A DNA stretch of 27,571 nucleotides from Bacteroidales bacterium (GTDB lineage Bacteria > Bacteroidota > Bacteroidia > Bacteroidales > F082). Position numbers and translations under genes: made by a program. This document shows, in pieces, positions 1 to 7,972 of this stretch. Every line of letters begins with the position of its first letter. Within the stretch, counting starts at the first letter, position 1. The stretch is taken from contig JAOZNY010000009.1 of the NCBI GenBank assembly GCA_029933565.1, forward strand, positions 1-27,571. Direction: 5' to 3'. The notes under the pieces are model-generated. The model was not told the origin of the DNA and searched no databases. It saw only the letters and a program-made list of their open reading frames with translations.

Positions 1-488
1 ACTTTTTGGTTGTTTAGCAAGCCTTTGTAAAGTGCTACATATTTTTTTTGTTCGTCGATGTTTGGAATTGGAAGTCTAATATCTCCAAATTCCTCAAATG
101 TAATACTTCCTCTGATACTGCTAACGCTTATAAAACCCAACCATCTGTCATTCTCAGGTCTTAAAAGCCAAATCATTAAAAAATCAGGCAGTAATATTGT
201 TTTGTCAATAATTTCAAAAACGTGATATGCAGGTGAAATTAATACAGTATCTTCATCTTCAAGAATTGCAACGGAAACTTTATTGTCTCTGCCTACTTTC
301 ATAAGAATTAAGCCAAATTGTCCTCTTTCTACTATTTTATAATTTGACAAATCAACCGTATTTGTGTTTGCAATAGATGGAATAAAATGTTTTTCCATAC
401 TAAGTCCACAAACTTTTGTAACTGCTAAATCTTTATTCCGATTATCCACCAACTGTATGAAATCTCCCAAACGCTTATAACTACTCAT
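1..488 (-). CDS. hsdS: Type I restriction specificity subunit HsdS, N-terminal part (cut by window edge)
   Basis: Reading the minus strand from an ATG at 486-488 gives an uninterrupted frame of 162 codons that leaves the window at base 1. It begins MSSYKRLGDFIQLVDNRNKD and includes a segment ending FGDIRLPIPNIDEQKK. The pattern of a final strand, L/IPxPxxxEQ and then a helix is the usual end of a target recognition domain and start of the conserved helical spacer in HsdS. HsdS supplies DNA sequence specificity to the HsdM/HsdR complex. Its ATG lies inside the end of the KilA-N gene (8-bp overlap), so the two are probably translationally coupled and share the hsdM transcript. Only the first recognition domain and the start of the spacer are visible, so intactness and target site cannot be judged. 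hsdR is not in the window. Confidence 0.85.
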   Translation of the reverse strand, partial: MSSYKRLGDFIQLVDNRNKDLAVTKVCGLSMEKHFIPSIANTNTVDLSNYKIVERGQFGLILMKVGRDNKVSVAILEDEDTVLISPAYHVFEIIDKTILLPDFLMIWLLRPENDRWLGFISVSSIRGSITFEEFGDIRLPIPNIDEQKKYVALYKGLLNNQK

Positions 489-1326
489 CTGTATTCTCGT
501 TTTTAGGGTTTAACATTTTTACAGATTTATCATCAAGTAGTATTTTCATTTGCGAAATAGCAATTTGATTGAGTTTTACCAACCGTTCGCTTTGCTCTAA
601 TCCATCATTAATAAAAACAGCATTCAGATTTTCTAAATTTGCTAAACATACAAGTTGAGTAACATTGCAATAATCCCTAATATTTCCTTTTTTGTCAGGA
701 TTAGCATCTCGCCATTGCTTTGCTGTTTTACCAAAGAGTGCCATATTTAAAACATCGGCTTCGCTTGCATAAACAAAGTTTATTTGATGTTTGCTCAAAT
801 TTTCTGGAATTAGATTTTCTTTAATGGCATCAGTATGAATTCGATAATTAATTTTTGTAAGGTTACGCCTTATATCCCAGCCCAGTTGTTTTAATTCTTC
901 ATCTTTAAGTCTTTGGAACTCTTTTATTAAAAAGAGTTTAAATTCGGCAGAAATCCACGATGCAAATTCAAAGGCAATATCTTTATGAGCATAGGTTCCA
1001 CCATATCGTCCTGCTTTTGCAACTATTCCAATTGCATTGGTGCTGTTAATCCAGTTTTTACTGGAAAGAATAAAACCATTAGAGCCAGATGCATTTCTAA
1101 TGTTACTGTATTCCGTAACATTAAAATTAGGATTGTGCATCTTTTCCCATAATCCCATAAATTCAATTGTATATCGTGTACTCATCCAATGGGAAATAAC
1201 CAAGCCCGTAGCTTCAGCATTTTTATGTTTGGCTATGTCTGTAATTGAAATATAATCTTCATTCTCAGATTTAACAATAGTAATTTCGCTACCTTTTATC
1301 TCTATTTTCTGCTTTTTCTTGCTCAT
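481..1326 (-). CDS. KilA-N domain DNA-binding protein inside the type I R-M operon
   Basis: This 281-residue protein sits between hsdM and hsdS. Residues about 10-145 look like a KilA-N domain: YISITDIAKHKN near residue 25, a middle SSKNWINSTNAIGI stretch, and AHKDIAFEFASWISAEFKLF followed by a helical FQRLKDEE. KilA-N is a DNA-binding fold known from phage and large-virus proteins. The remaining 135 residues, which include an FVYASEADVLNMALFG segment, form a C-terminal domain I cannot assign. The start is firm: its ATG (1324-1326) overlaps the hsdM stop as ATGA, and its own stop lies 8 bp inside hsdS. That packing argues for a function tied to the restriction system, such as regulation or modulation of the complex, but this is inference. 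A passenger phage gene is the alternative, though insertion would be expected to spoil such neat coupling. Confidence 0.85.
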   Translation of the reverse strand: MSKKKQKIEIKGSEITIVKSENEDYISITDIAKHKNAEATGLVISHWMSTRYTIEFMGLWEKMHNPNFNVTEYSNIRNASGSNGFILSSKNWINSTNAIGIVAKAGRYGGTYAHKDIAFEFASWISAEFKLFLIKEFQRLKDEELKQLGWDIRRNLTKINYRIHTDAIKENLIPENLSKHQINFVYASEADVLNMALFGKTAKQWRDANPDKKGNIRDYCNVTQLVCLANLENLNAVFINDGLEQSERLVKLNQIAISQMKILLDDKSVKMLNPKNENTDE

Positions 1327-2891
1327 AATTCGTATCCAAGTGTTTTAAAAGCATCAATCAATTGGTTTTGTGAGTCTTTTTCTTCTTGCAAAAGTGTTGT
1401 GAAATCTTTTTGAATACGTTTCATTTCGGTATCAAAATCAATTCCGCTGTCTTTATCCACAAACTCAATATATTTACTTGGCACAAGCGAAAAGTCGTTT
1501 GCTTCTACATCTTCAAAACTTGCTGATTTGCAAAATTCAGGAACATCTTTATAAGAAGTTTCAAAATCGGTTTGCTGCCAGTTGTGATAATTCAAAGCCA
1601 CTTTTTCAATATCTTGTTCGGTTAGTTGAACATATTTCTTTTCGTATTCGCTTCCCCAACGTCTTAAATCCATAAACAAGATTTCCTTTTCACGCTTACG
1701 GTATTTTTTATCCGTGCTATTTATATGGGCGGTTCTCTCTTTTTTGTTTTTATTCAGAATCCAAAGCGTTACGCTAATATCGGTTGTGTAAAAGGTGTTT
1801 CTTGGAATTATGATAATGGCTTCAACTAAATTGTTTTCAATTAGTTTTCTACGGATTTTATATTCTTCACCACCACCAGACAAGGCTCCATTGGCAAGTA
1901 TAAAACCTGCAACACCATTTTCAGAAAGTTTGGAAACCATATTTAGAATCCAACCATAATTGGCATTGCTTTTTGGCGGTACTTCATAGCCCATCCAACG
2001 TGGGTCGTCCAATAGTTCATTTTCGCCTCTCCAATCTTTTAAATTAAAAGGTGGATTAGCCATTATGTAATCGGCTTTTAAATCTTTGTGTTGGTCGTTT
2101 GCAAAAGTGTCTGCGTGTTTTTCGCCAAGGTTTGCCGAAATTCCTCTAATGGCAAGATTCATTTTTGCCAATTTGTAAGTTGTAGGCGTGTTTTCTTGTC
2201 CGTAAATAGAAACCTCTTTTTTAGTTCCTTGGTGGTTTTCAATAAACTTTATGGACTGCACAAACATTCCACCAGTTCCACAGCAAGGGTCATAAATTAT
2301 TCCTTTGTATGGTTCAATTAATTCGGCAATCAGATTTACAATGGTTTTGGGTGTGTAGAATTCTCCTTTCCCTTTTCCGCTACTTTCTTTTAAGGCAAAT
2401 TTACCCAAGAAGTATTCGTAAACTCTACCAATAACATCTTGTCCATCATCTTTTAGCGTGTCAATGTCATTGACTGTATCTAATAATGAAGCGAGTTTTG
2501 TTTTGTCTAAGGCTAAACGAGAAAAGTAATTATCAGGCAAAGCTCCTTTGAGAGCAGGGTTGTTTTTCTCAATTGTATTTAATGCAGTATCAATTTTTAA
2601 TGAAATATCATTTTGCTTGGCATTTTTTATAATGTAGCTCCAACGAGAAATTTCATCTAAAAAGAACACATTTTTCATAGTGTAGAAATCTTTCATCTCC
2701 ACATATTTCTCTTTGCCCTCAGCAATCAGTTCTTTTCTGCGTTCTTCAAATTTATCGCTAGCAAATTTCAGAAAGATAAGTCCAAGTACAACGTGTTTGT
2801 ATTCTGCTGGCTCAACTGAACCTCTCAATTTGTCACACGATTGCCAAAGTGTTTCTTCTATTGCTTTTTCTTTTATTACTTTTTTTGCCAT
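1323..2891 (-). CDS. hsdM: Type I restriction-modification DNA methyltransferase subunit HsdM
   Basis: HsdM transfers a methyl group from S-adenosylmethionine to adenine N6 in the site chosen by HsdS, and is also part of the restricting complex with HsdR. The 522-residue protein has a helical HsdM N-terminal domain (about 8-140), then GKGEFYTPKTIVNLIAEL (about 175-191), the SAM-binding motif I DPCCGTGG (201-208) and the catalytic motif IV NPPF (279-282) expected of gamma-class N6-adenine methyltransferases. Length is normal for the family and no frame disruption is visible. It is first in the operon and overlaps the KilA-N gene by 4 bp (ATGA). The 5' side is a 379-bp gene-free region with nested inverted repeats. 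Confidence in the function is high; the recognition sequence cannot be read from this gene. Confidence 0.96.
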   Translation of the reverse strand: MAKKVIKEKAIEETLWQSCDKLRGSVEPAEYKHVVLGLIFLKFASDKFEERRKELIAEGKEKYVEMKDFYTMKNVFFLDEISRWSYIIKNAKQNDISLKIDTALNTIEKNNPALKGALPDNYFSRLALDKTKLASLLDTVNDIDTLKDDGQDVIGRVYEYFLGKFALKESSGKGKGEFYTPKTIVNLIAELIEPYKGIIYDPCCGTGGMFVQSIKFIENHQGTKKEVSIYGQENTPTTYKLAKMNLAIRGISANLGEKHADTFANDQHKDLKADYIMANPPFNLKDWRGENELLDDPRWMGYEVPPKSNANYGWILNMVSKLSENGVAGFILANGALSGGGEEYKIRRKLIENNLVEAIIIIPRNTFYTTDISVTLWILNKNKKERTAHINSTDKKYRKREKEILFMDLRRWGSEYEKKYVQLTEQDIEKVALNYHNWQQTDFETSYKDVPEFCKSASFEDVEANDFSLVPSKYIEFVDKDSGIDFDTEMKRIQKDFTTLLQEEKDSQNQLIDAFKTLGYEL

Positions 2892-3270
2892 CTATATTTT
2901 TTGTCCTTTTATTCAGTTTGTAAAGTTACTTTTTCTGTTTCGTTTTCTGTCCGAGCGTGGGCTAAAAAACAGCTCTTTTGGTTTTTCAGGGTTTGCCTGT
3001 GTGTCGGCAAAAACCAAATGTGCTATTTGTGCGGTTGGCTCTTTTTTTCATTACCCCCAACTACAAAATAACCGAACCCTACCCACTCATATTTCCTTTA
3101 TATCCACAACCAGCAACCATTGCAAACTGCTGTATGAATGTGTTTTAAAAAATGAGGCTTTTTGGGTATCATTTTATTGCATTTATATATGCCCAAAGAT
3201 AATAAATAATTGTAAACGCTTTAAATCAGTTATAAACGTTTGCAAATAATTCCGGAAGAATATTGTTTAC
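2892..3270. other. Gene-free region upstream of hsdM with nested inverted repeats
   Basis: I find no convincing gene in these 379 bases between the hsdM start and the C25 peptidase stop. A perfect 10-bp inverted repeat (2977-2986 TTTGGTTTTT and 3009-3018 AAAAACCAAA) encloses a second one (2992-2997 TTTGCC with 3006-3011 GGCAAA). A third, CAAAT/ATTTG (3015-3019 with 3025-3029), shares bases with the right arm of the first. These stems cannot all form together. A minus-strand TATCTTTG matching the Bacteroidota -7 element lies at 3194-3201, about 300 bp before hsdM, but without a clear -33 partner. The stretch may be an hsdM leader or simply the join between the restriction island and the peptidase gene. 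Confidence 0.4.
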
Positions 3271-6200
3271 CTACTGTACAATAATTTTCTCAACAAAACT
3301 TCCTGTTTCGGCCTTAACTTCTACAAAATATAAACCTCTTTCGGCAAAACTTAAATCCAGTTTTATTATAGCATTGTTGTTTGAGTTGATTTGGTTTAGT
3401 ATCTGTCTGCCACTAATATCGTAAACATTTATTTTGGCATTATCTTTCAAAAATTCAGAACTAAGATAAAACACACCATTACCCGGGTTAGGGTAAACAA
3501 GAATACTATTGTTACCAATAATTTCATTTACACTAATTATGGTTGTAGTAGCAGGAAAAACAACATTGTCTAACCAACCACAGTCGCTGCCACCTGCCGT
3601 GTTCTGATCTTTTTCATAAGACCATTTTAAAATGTGAGAGCCCTGACTAACATCATAAGTAGACTGTTCCCAATCTTCCTCTCCCGACCATTCGCCAAGC
3701 ATATTACCATCCATATAAAACCTTAAAAAATCCCATGTATCTTCAGAAGAAACTTTGTGATAAAAACTAATTTCACCATCGCCAATTGTTTCTAAGGTAA
3801 TCATTAGGTCAGAACTTTGGTCATCGGAGATATTACCCGATTTTGCACTGTAAGCTCCTTCGTATGGACTTTCGGAACTAATTACCCAAGGCTCATTTCC
3901 GGCATTAATCCAATCGAATTCCGTAAAGTCACCTGTCTCAAAATCTTCCCGCATTATTCCAATTGTCATAAAATATGATTGAACAAAGGTGTAGGCGCCA
4001 GTTGTCATTTCCAATTGAAATTCAACGGGAGAACCTATTGGTGCAAACTCATCAATTTCCATTTCAAAAACTACATTGGTTTCATCACCAAAATTCAAAT
4101 CGCCCAGATTGTGAGTATTGTATTCAATAAAAACATAAGGACTTGTTGTGCTAATACTTGCCACCGCAGACTCACAATCGCTATGACCATTATTAGAAAC
4201 AGGTATTTCAAGTGCCAGTATTTCGCCTGGGTCTAATTGTCCGTTCCCATTGCCCGACAAAGCATCGTCAACAATTATTTCACCCGAAACCAGAATCGGT
4301 GCATTTGCAATTAGTTGAAAATCGGATGTCCATGTTTCATTACCATCGAAAGCATCGATAAACAATTCCAAAACTGTTTGGTCGGGAATATTGTCGGCAA
4401 CATCAAACGCAAAAGCCTGTAGTTTCATAACGGTATCTCCAACAGTGATATCGCCATAAGCCTCTTCTTCATCCGTAATCGTAAACCATTCGTAATTTTC
4501 CTGATACATTGCAGCATTAACATTTAATGCTTTATCGCTACCAACATTTCTCAAGGAAAGATCCAGTAAAATATGTTCCCCAAAATCAACAAGGCCATTA
4601 GCATTTCCGGCAGCATCGTCAACAATATTTTCGGCATAAACCACATAAGGTCCTCCTGAAGGAATAAACAAAATAGCGTTGGTATCGGGTAAACAGTTAT
4701 AACCACTAACAATTAAACTGGCATCACCCAATTGGGTAACCAGCGGATCAAAAACTAAAACTGCTAATCCATTTTCATCGGTAAGCCCATTAGCACGTAG
4801 TTGACCATTTTTCATAACAGCACAACTAAATCCCTCAAGCGGCTCGCCTTCGGAACTTACTATTACTTCTATTGAAGGAGTTCCCAAAGCAACTTCTGCT
4901 GGGTAATCCACATTAATATCAATTGGCTCGTTATTCCAAATGCTCATGGCAGGATCGCCAAGCACATTAATATCGTAAAAATTCCAACGCATTGCACCTT
5001 CCTCCCATTGGCCGGGGGCCTCCACCCAAGGAGCTGTTTGTATTTTACTTTCAGCAAAGGCTTTACCAATTTGGGCAATTTCATCGTTGAACATTGCATC
5101 CACCATTTCACGATGAAGGTGTGCTGCAGGGCCCTCAGTCTGCCCTTCGTTGAACCAGCCATAACGCGAGTTACCAACTACTGCAACAGCAAAATTCTGG
5201 ATAAGCACCATTTTTTCTAAAATACAATCGTTATTATCGAAAGAGCCACAATCACAGCCATGTGTTTGCATAATTGTATAATTATGATCGACTCCATTTG
5301 CTGCATAAAAGTTGGCATCGGTAATATCGCTGGTCGACAAATAAGCAACGTAAGAAGGACTGGCATGCCCAACATGATGAATAAACTGTTTGCCCTCATT
5401 TACCTTGTCTATCAGGTCGCCACCGTTCCAGGCAGCATCGTGTTCGTACATGGTTTCAATATTGTAATCCTCGGGAATACCAATAGTGGTATAACCATTG
5501 TCGTCGTGTTCGCCAATTAATAGATCGAGGTAATCTTTTCCCCAGGTTTCGGGGTCAGAGTAAAGATGCTCGCCTGCCAAAAGGGGTTTCTGAAACTCAC
5601 CTAATACAGGTGAATTCTGATACGAAATACTTTTATTAGTCAAATTAGCAAGTTCTGTTGAATTACTAAAAGGAAAACGTGCTACTGCAACATCAGGAAG
5701 AAGGTCGTCCTCATCTGGCTCTGCCCATTTATCATCACCATTGTCGTTCCAGTTGCCATCGAGGCCCGAATAGTAAAGGTCGGCAGGAATACCATTATCA
5801 GAATATCCGCCACCCGATTCAGCGTAGCAGTAAAAACCACGGTGAGGAATATGCTCAACATCGCCACCAAGCAAAACATATTCAATATCTGATTCCTGAT
5901 ATTCCAAAATTATCAAATTACGGATTTTCTCAGGCAAATCCTGACCATCAACATTGGCTAAAATATATTCTTTAGTAAATATTTTCGATACTACTCCACG
6001 CGAAAGATAGATGTTTCTAAGTTCATCAAAATCATCTTCAAATTGTTCAGGTGTGATAATCAATAGTTTGTAACTTTCATCGCTTCGAGTTGATTTTTTG
6101 GGGTAAGCAGAAATCATTGATGGGTTTTGTGCAAGTCTTTTCAGACTCTGTTTTACACCATTGCGTGAACTCAGATTTTGAAGTGCTTTTTCTGCTTTTG

Positions 6201-6717
6201 CTGATGGAGCAGTTTCAATTATTACAGTCACTTTAGTGAAATATGAAATTGTTCCTCTGGCAGGATTATATTTTAATGGTGTAAAAGTGGAAAATGCCAG
6301 TCCATGCCCATTTAAAAACTGAGTAGAAAGACGTCCTGTTTGTTGTTTCGGATATGAAACATCGGTACTATAAAGTTTTTCGTTTTTAACAAATTCTGCT
6401 TTGCTTTCCTCCGACAAAGGACGTGAGGGCTGATAGGGCCATAGTTTGTAACTTCCCGGCAAGGCAATTTCGCCCTCACCAATAAATTCAATGCTTGTCG
6501 CAATATGTCCGGGAGGCAGCAATAAACTCACCGAAGAATAAGGCATGGCAGGTTCTCCTGCAGGAGCTGTCAACAAATCATTCCCAAACAAAATTTGCTG
6601 GTATTCATTAACTTCTACAATATTGGGGTTGGAAAAATAATAAGTCTTTTCGATGGTTTCAGCCTGAACTGAAATTAAAAGTGAAAAGAGAAAAACAAAT
6701 AGTAAGGAATTCTTCAT
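3271..6717 (-). CDS. Secreted gingipain-type C25 cysteine peptidase with T9SS sorting domain
   Basis: An 1148-residue multidomain exoprotein. Residues 1-19 are a Sec signal peptide (hydrophobic core ending SVQA). About 20-210 resembles a propeptide. About 215-600 is a C25 (gingipain-family) catalytic domain with VLLGGDVEHIPHRGFY (281-296), the catalytic His in HHVGHASPSY (His451) and the likely nucleophile in HGCDCGSFD (Cys488, with Gly three residues on as in gingipains). Two related beta-sandwich segments follow, each with an acidic DNG.xDxGE-like loop (about 697-715 and 816-832). Then comes a domain resembling the cleaved-adhesin/MAM-like fold (about 922-1055, EDFETGDF to GWLDNVVF), and a type A T9SS sorting domain (about 1070-1148) with YPNPGNG, YDISGR and a GLYFVEV strand. 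T9SS tails direct export across the outer membrane. The substrate is unknown; a lysine- or arginine-specific activity should not be assumed. It is monocistronic, with its own promoter upstream. Confidence 0.92.
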   Translation of the reverse strand: MKNSLLFVFLFSLLISVQAETIEKTYYFSNPNIVEVNEYQQILFGNDLLTAPAGEPAMPYSSVSLLLPPGHIATSIEFIGEGEIALPGSYKLWPYQPSRPLSEESKAEFVKNEKLYSTDVSYPKQQTGRLSTQFLNGHGLAFSTFTPLKYNPARGTISYFTKVTVIIETAPSAKAEKALQNLSSRNGVKQSLKRLAQNPSMISAYPKKSTRSDESYKLLIITPEQFEDDFDELRNIYLSRGVVSKIFTKEYILANVDGQDLPEKIRNLIILEYQESDIEYVLLGGDVEHIPHRGFYCYAESGGGYSDNGIPADLYYSGLDGNWNDNGDDKWAEPDEDDLLPDVAVARFPFSNSTELANLTNKSISYQNSPVLGEFQKPLLAGEHLYSDPETWGKDYLDLLIGEHDDNGYTTIGIPEDYNIETMYEHDAAWNGGDLIDKVNEGKQFIHHVGHASPSYVAYLSTSDITDANFYAANGVDHNYTIMQTHGCDCGSFDNNDCILEKMVLIQNFAVAVVGNSRYGWFNEGQTEGPAAHLHREMVDAMFNDEIAQIGKAFAESKIQTAPWVEAPGQWEEGAMRWNFYDINVLGDPAMSIWNNEPIDINVDYPAEVALGTPSIEVIVSSEGEPLEGFSCAVMKNGQLRANGLTDENGLAVLVFDPLVTQLGDASLIVSGYNCLPDTNAILFIPSGGPYVVYAENIVDDAAGNANGLVDFGEHILLDLSLRNVGSDKALNVNAAMYQENYEWFTITDEEEAYGDITVGDTVMKLQAFAFDVADNIPDQTVLELFIDAFDGNETWTSDFQLIANAPILVSGEIIVDDALSGNGNGQLDPGEILALEIPVSNNGHSDCESAVASISTTSPYVFIEYNTHNLGDLNFGDETNVVFEMEIDEFAPIGSPVEFQLEMTTGAYTFVQSYFMTIGIMREDFETGDFTEFDWINAGNEPWVISSESPYEGAYSAKSGNISDDQSSDLMITLETIGDGEISFYHKVSSEDTWDFLRFYMDGNMLGEWSGEEDWEQSTYDVSQGSHILKWSYEKDQNTAGGSDCGWLDNVVFPATTTIISVNEIIGNNSILVYPNPGNGVFYLSSEFLKDNAKINVYDISGRQILNQINSNNNAIIKLDLSFAERGLYFVEVKAETGSFVEKIIVQ

Positions 6718-6739
6718 TTTAATTTGGTTTTAAAAACTT

Positions 6740-6772
6740 CAAAAGTATGTAAATATGACAACTGCATTCAAA
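6740..6772 (-). promoter_or_regulatory. Promoter of the C25 peptidase gene
   Basis: On the minus strand TTTG (6769-6772) and TACTTTTG (6740-6747) are separated by 21 bp. This fits the Bacteroidota -33 TTTG / -7 TAnnTTTG consensus, and the -7 box ends 22 bp before the peptidase ATG. Both boxes match fully. Confidence 0.55.
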
Positions 6773-6962
6773 TTCAGTTGCTTTTTAACGACTTCATTCT
6801 ACTGTTTATAAATTATCTAAATTGTAAATTTTGTAAATGTTTTAATTGAGAGTTCAAAGTTAGGCCTTTGGCAATTTTAGAAATATTAAGAATAACTAGA
6901 TGTGGCTAGTCCACAGTCTATCCTTTTTTTGGTTTCTTTGCAATTGAATTTTCTAAAATATT

Positions 6963-7277
6963 ATGGTTAAAAAACTTTGGGACAGATTAAAAACTCACTG
7001 GAGAATTAATAGCAATATTCAGGTTGCAATTATTTTACTTGCCTTTGCACTAAGTGGTTTTTCAACACTTTACGTACATCGATATATTGATGTTCTTTTC
7101 GGCATCAACGAGGAAAGTAGTTTTTGGATAGATGCAGCAATATTTGTACTCTTGATTTTACCAATCTTCAATACCTTCTTATTTATATATGGAACATTAC
7201 TCGGACAGCAAAAATTTGTTATCAGATTTATTAAGATAAAAATCAACCTATTGTTAAGGCTTTTCAGAAAGACATAA
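6963..7277 (+). CDS. Small inner-membrane protein of the DUF6787 type
   Basis: A 104-residue protein starting at the ATG at 6963. The N-terminus is basic and amphipathic (KKLWDRLKTHWRI). Two hydrophobic segments follow, about 20-38 and about 57-80, and then a strongly basic tail. The arrangement of an RW+N-like start, a QVAIILLAFALSG helix, a Y..RYID loop and a second helix is that of the short Bacteroidota family I know as DUF6787. That assignment is from memory of the pattern and has no known function behind it. It stands alone between the divergent peptidase gene and yccF, with 50 bp to yccF. Both neighbours on the plus strand are small membrane proteins, so joint transcription is possible. 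Confidence 0.65.
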   Translation: MVKKLWDRLKTHWRINSNIQVAIILLAFALSGFSTLYVHRYIDVLFGINEESSFWIDAAIFVLLILPIFNTFLFIYGTLLGQQKFVIRFIKIKINLLLRLFRKT

Positions 7278-7300
7278 ATGAGAAGTCATAAATATTTGTC

Positions 7301-7308
7301 TATTTTTG
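7301..7308 (+). promoter_or_regulatory. Possible -7 element for yccF
   Basis: TATTTTTG matches TAnnTTTG and ends 19 bp before the proposed yccF ATG. No TTTG lies at the expected -33 distance, so the site is weak and could be chance in AT-rich DNA. Confidence 0.25.
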
Positions 7309-7327
7309 AATACTCAAATTGAAAAAT

Positions 7328-7696
7328 ATGAAATTTTTAGGTAACATTATCTGGTTAGTTTTTGGCGGTTTTGCCGTTGCCATTGAGTATTTTTTGGCTA
7401 GCATTGCAATGATGATTACAATTATTGGAATACCCTTTGGCTTGCAAACTATTAAACTTGGCATACTTGCACTTTGGCCTTTTGGCAGTGAGGTTGTTCA
7501 GGTACAAAAACCTTCGGGCTGCATTACTACTTTTATGAATGTACTCTGGTTTTTTGTGGGTGGCTTTTGGATAATGCTTACCCACATTGGATTTGGAATA
7601 ATATTTTATATTACAATTATCGGCATCCCATGGGGAAATCAACACTTTAAACTTGCCGGCCTTGCACTTACCCCTTTTGGAAGAGAGATTAGGTAG
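7328..7696 (+). CDS. yccF: YccF-family inner-membrane protein
   Basis: The protein is made of two tandem YccF (DUF307) repeats. The first, GNIIWLVFGGF...ITIIGIPFG...LALWPFGSEV, is echoed by the second, NVLWFFVGGFW...ITIIGIPWG...LALTPFGREI. I start it at the ATG at 7328, giving 122 residues (MKFLGNIIWLVFGG). The upstream TTG at 7319 would only add three residues and is not needed. The repeated IIGIPxG followed by LxPFGxE is diagnostic of the family, which consists of small integral membrane proteins of unknown biochemical role. An array of GTTRTCRG-like octamers begins 8 bp after its stop. Confidence 0.9.
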   Translation: MKFLGNIIWLVFGGFAVAIEYFLASIAMMITIIGIPFGLQTIKLGILALWPFGSEVVQVQKPSGCITTFMNVLWFFVGGFWIMLTHIGFGIIFYITIIGIPWGNQHFKLAGLALTPFGREIR

Positions 7697-7704
7697 TTGG
7701 AATT

Positions 7705-7747
7705 GTTATCAGGTTATAAGGTTGTCAAGTTATCATTGTTGTCATTG
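7705..7747 (+). repeat. 8-bp period array after yccF
   Basis: The units are GTTATCAG, GTTATAAG, GTTGTCAA and GTTATCAT (four in phase, 7705-7736), followed by a decayed TGTTGTCATTG. The same octamer family forms a cleaner array at 25988-26027 after purC. Confidence 0.75.
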
Positions 7748-7777
7748 TATTATTTGAAACTAATCTCACAACCCGTC

Positions 7778-7858
7778 TACCCGCCGAAGCGCAGCAAAGG
7801 TGGGCAACAAGCATCCAGCAACCACTTTACCTGCCGGAGCGAAGCAAAGGCGAGCAAC
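7778..7858. repeat. Pair of GC-rich 31-bp direct repeats
   Basis: Copies at 7778-7808 and 7828-7858 begin TACCYGCCGRAGCG and end GAGCAAC or GGGCAAC; 26 of 31 positions agree. Both contain AGCAAAGG and are far richer in G+C than the surrounding DNA. Each can fold into a short hairpin (CCCGCC with GGTGGG in the first, weaker in the second). They look like members of a dispersed intergenic repeat; no coding potential supports a gene here. Confidence 0.7.
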
Positions 7859-7912
7859 CCGCAACTCGCATCTTAATATAACCCGCAAAACAAAACCCTT
7901 AACAAATTTTAA

Positions 7913-7943
7913 CTTGACCAAAAACACTCCTTTAATATCTTTG
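7913..7943 (+). promoter_or_regulatory. Promoter of the moxR-bat operon
   Basis: CTTG (7913-7916, three of four -33 bases) is followed after 19 bp by a perfect -7 box TATCTTTG (7936-7943). The moxR ATG is 29 bp beyond the -7 box. Spacing and boxes fit the Bacteroidota housekeeping consensus, and the site lies in front of the first gene of the cluster. Confidence 0.6.
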
Positions 7944-7972
7944 CATTTCAAAAAAAATTAACATTTAATACC

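Noticed and set aside
1..2891. Phage insertion explaining the KilA-N gene
   Set aside because: Overlapping start and stop codons on both sides, no integrase or other phage gene, and intact neighbours do not fit a recent prophage remnant.
2713..3249. A 178-residue plus-strand frame across the hsdM start and the gene-free region
   Set aside because: More than a third lies opposite the well-supported hsdM, the translation shows no domain, and the cysteine- and phenylalanine-rich composition is that of random AT-rich DNA.
5679..5975. Plus-strand frame of 98 residues and several others opposite the C25 peptidase
   Set aside because: All lie entirely within the 1148-residue peptidase frame, whose domains are recognisable end to end.
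7319..7327. TTG start for yccF adding three residues
   Set aside because: The ATG at 7328 gives the usual YccF N-terminus and the better start codon.
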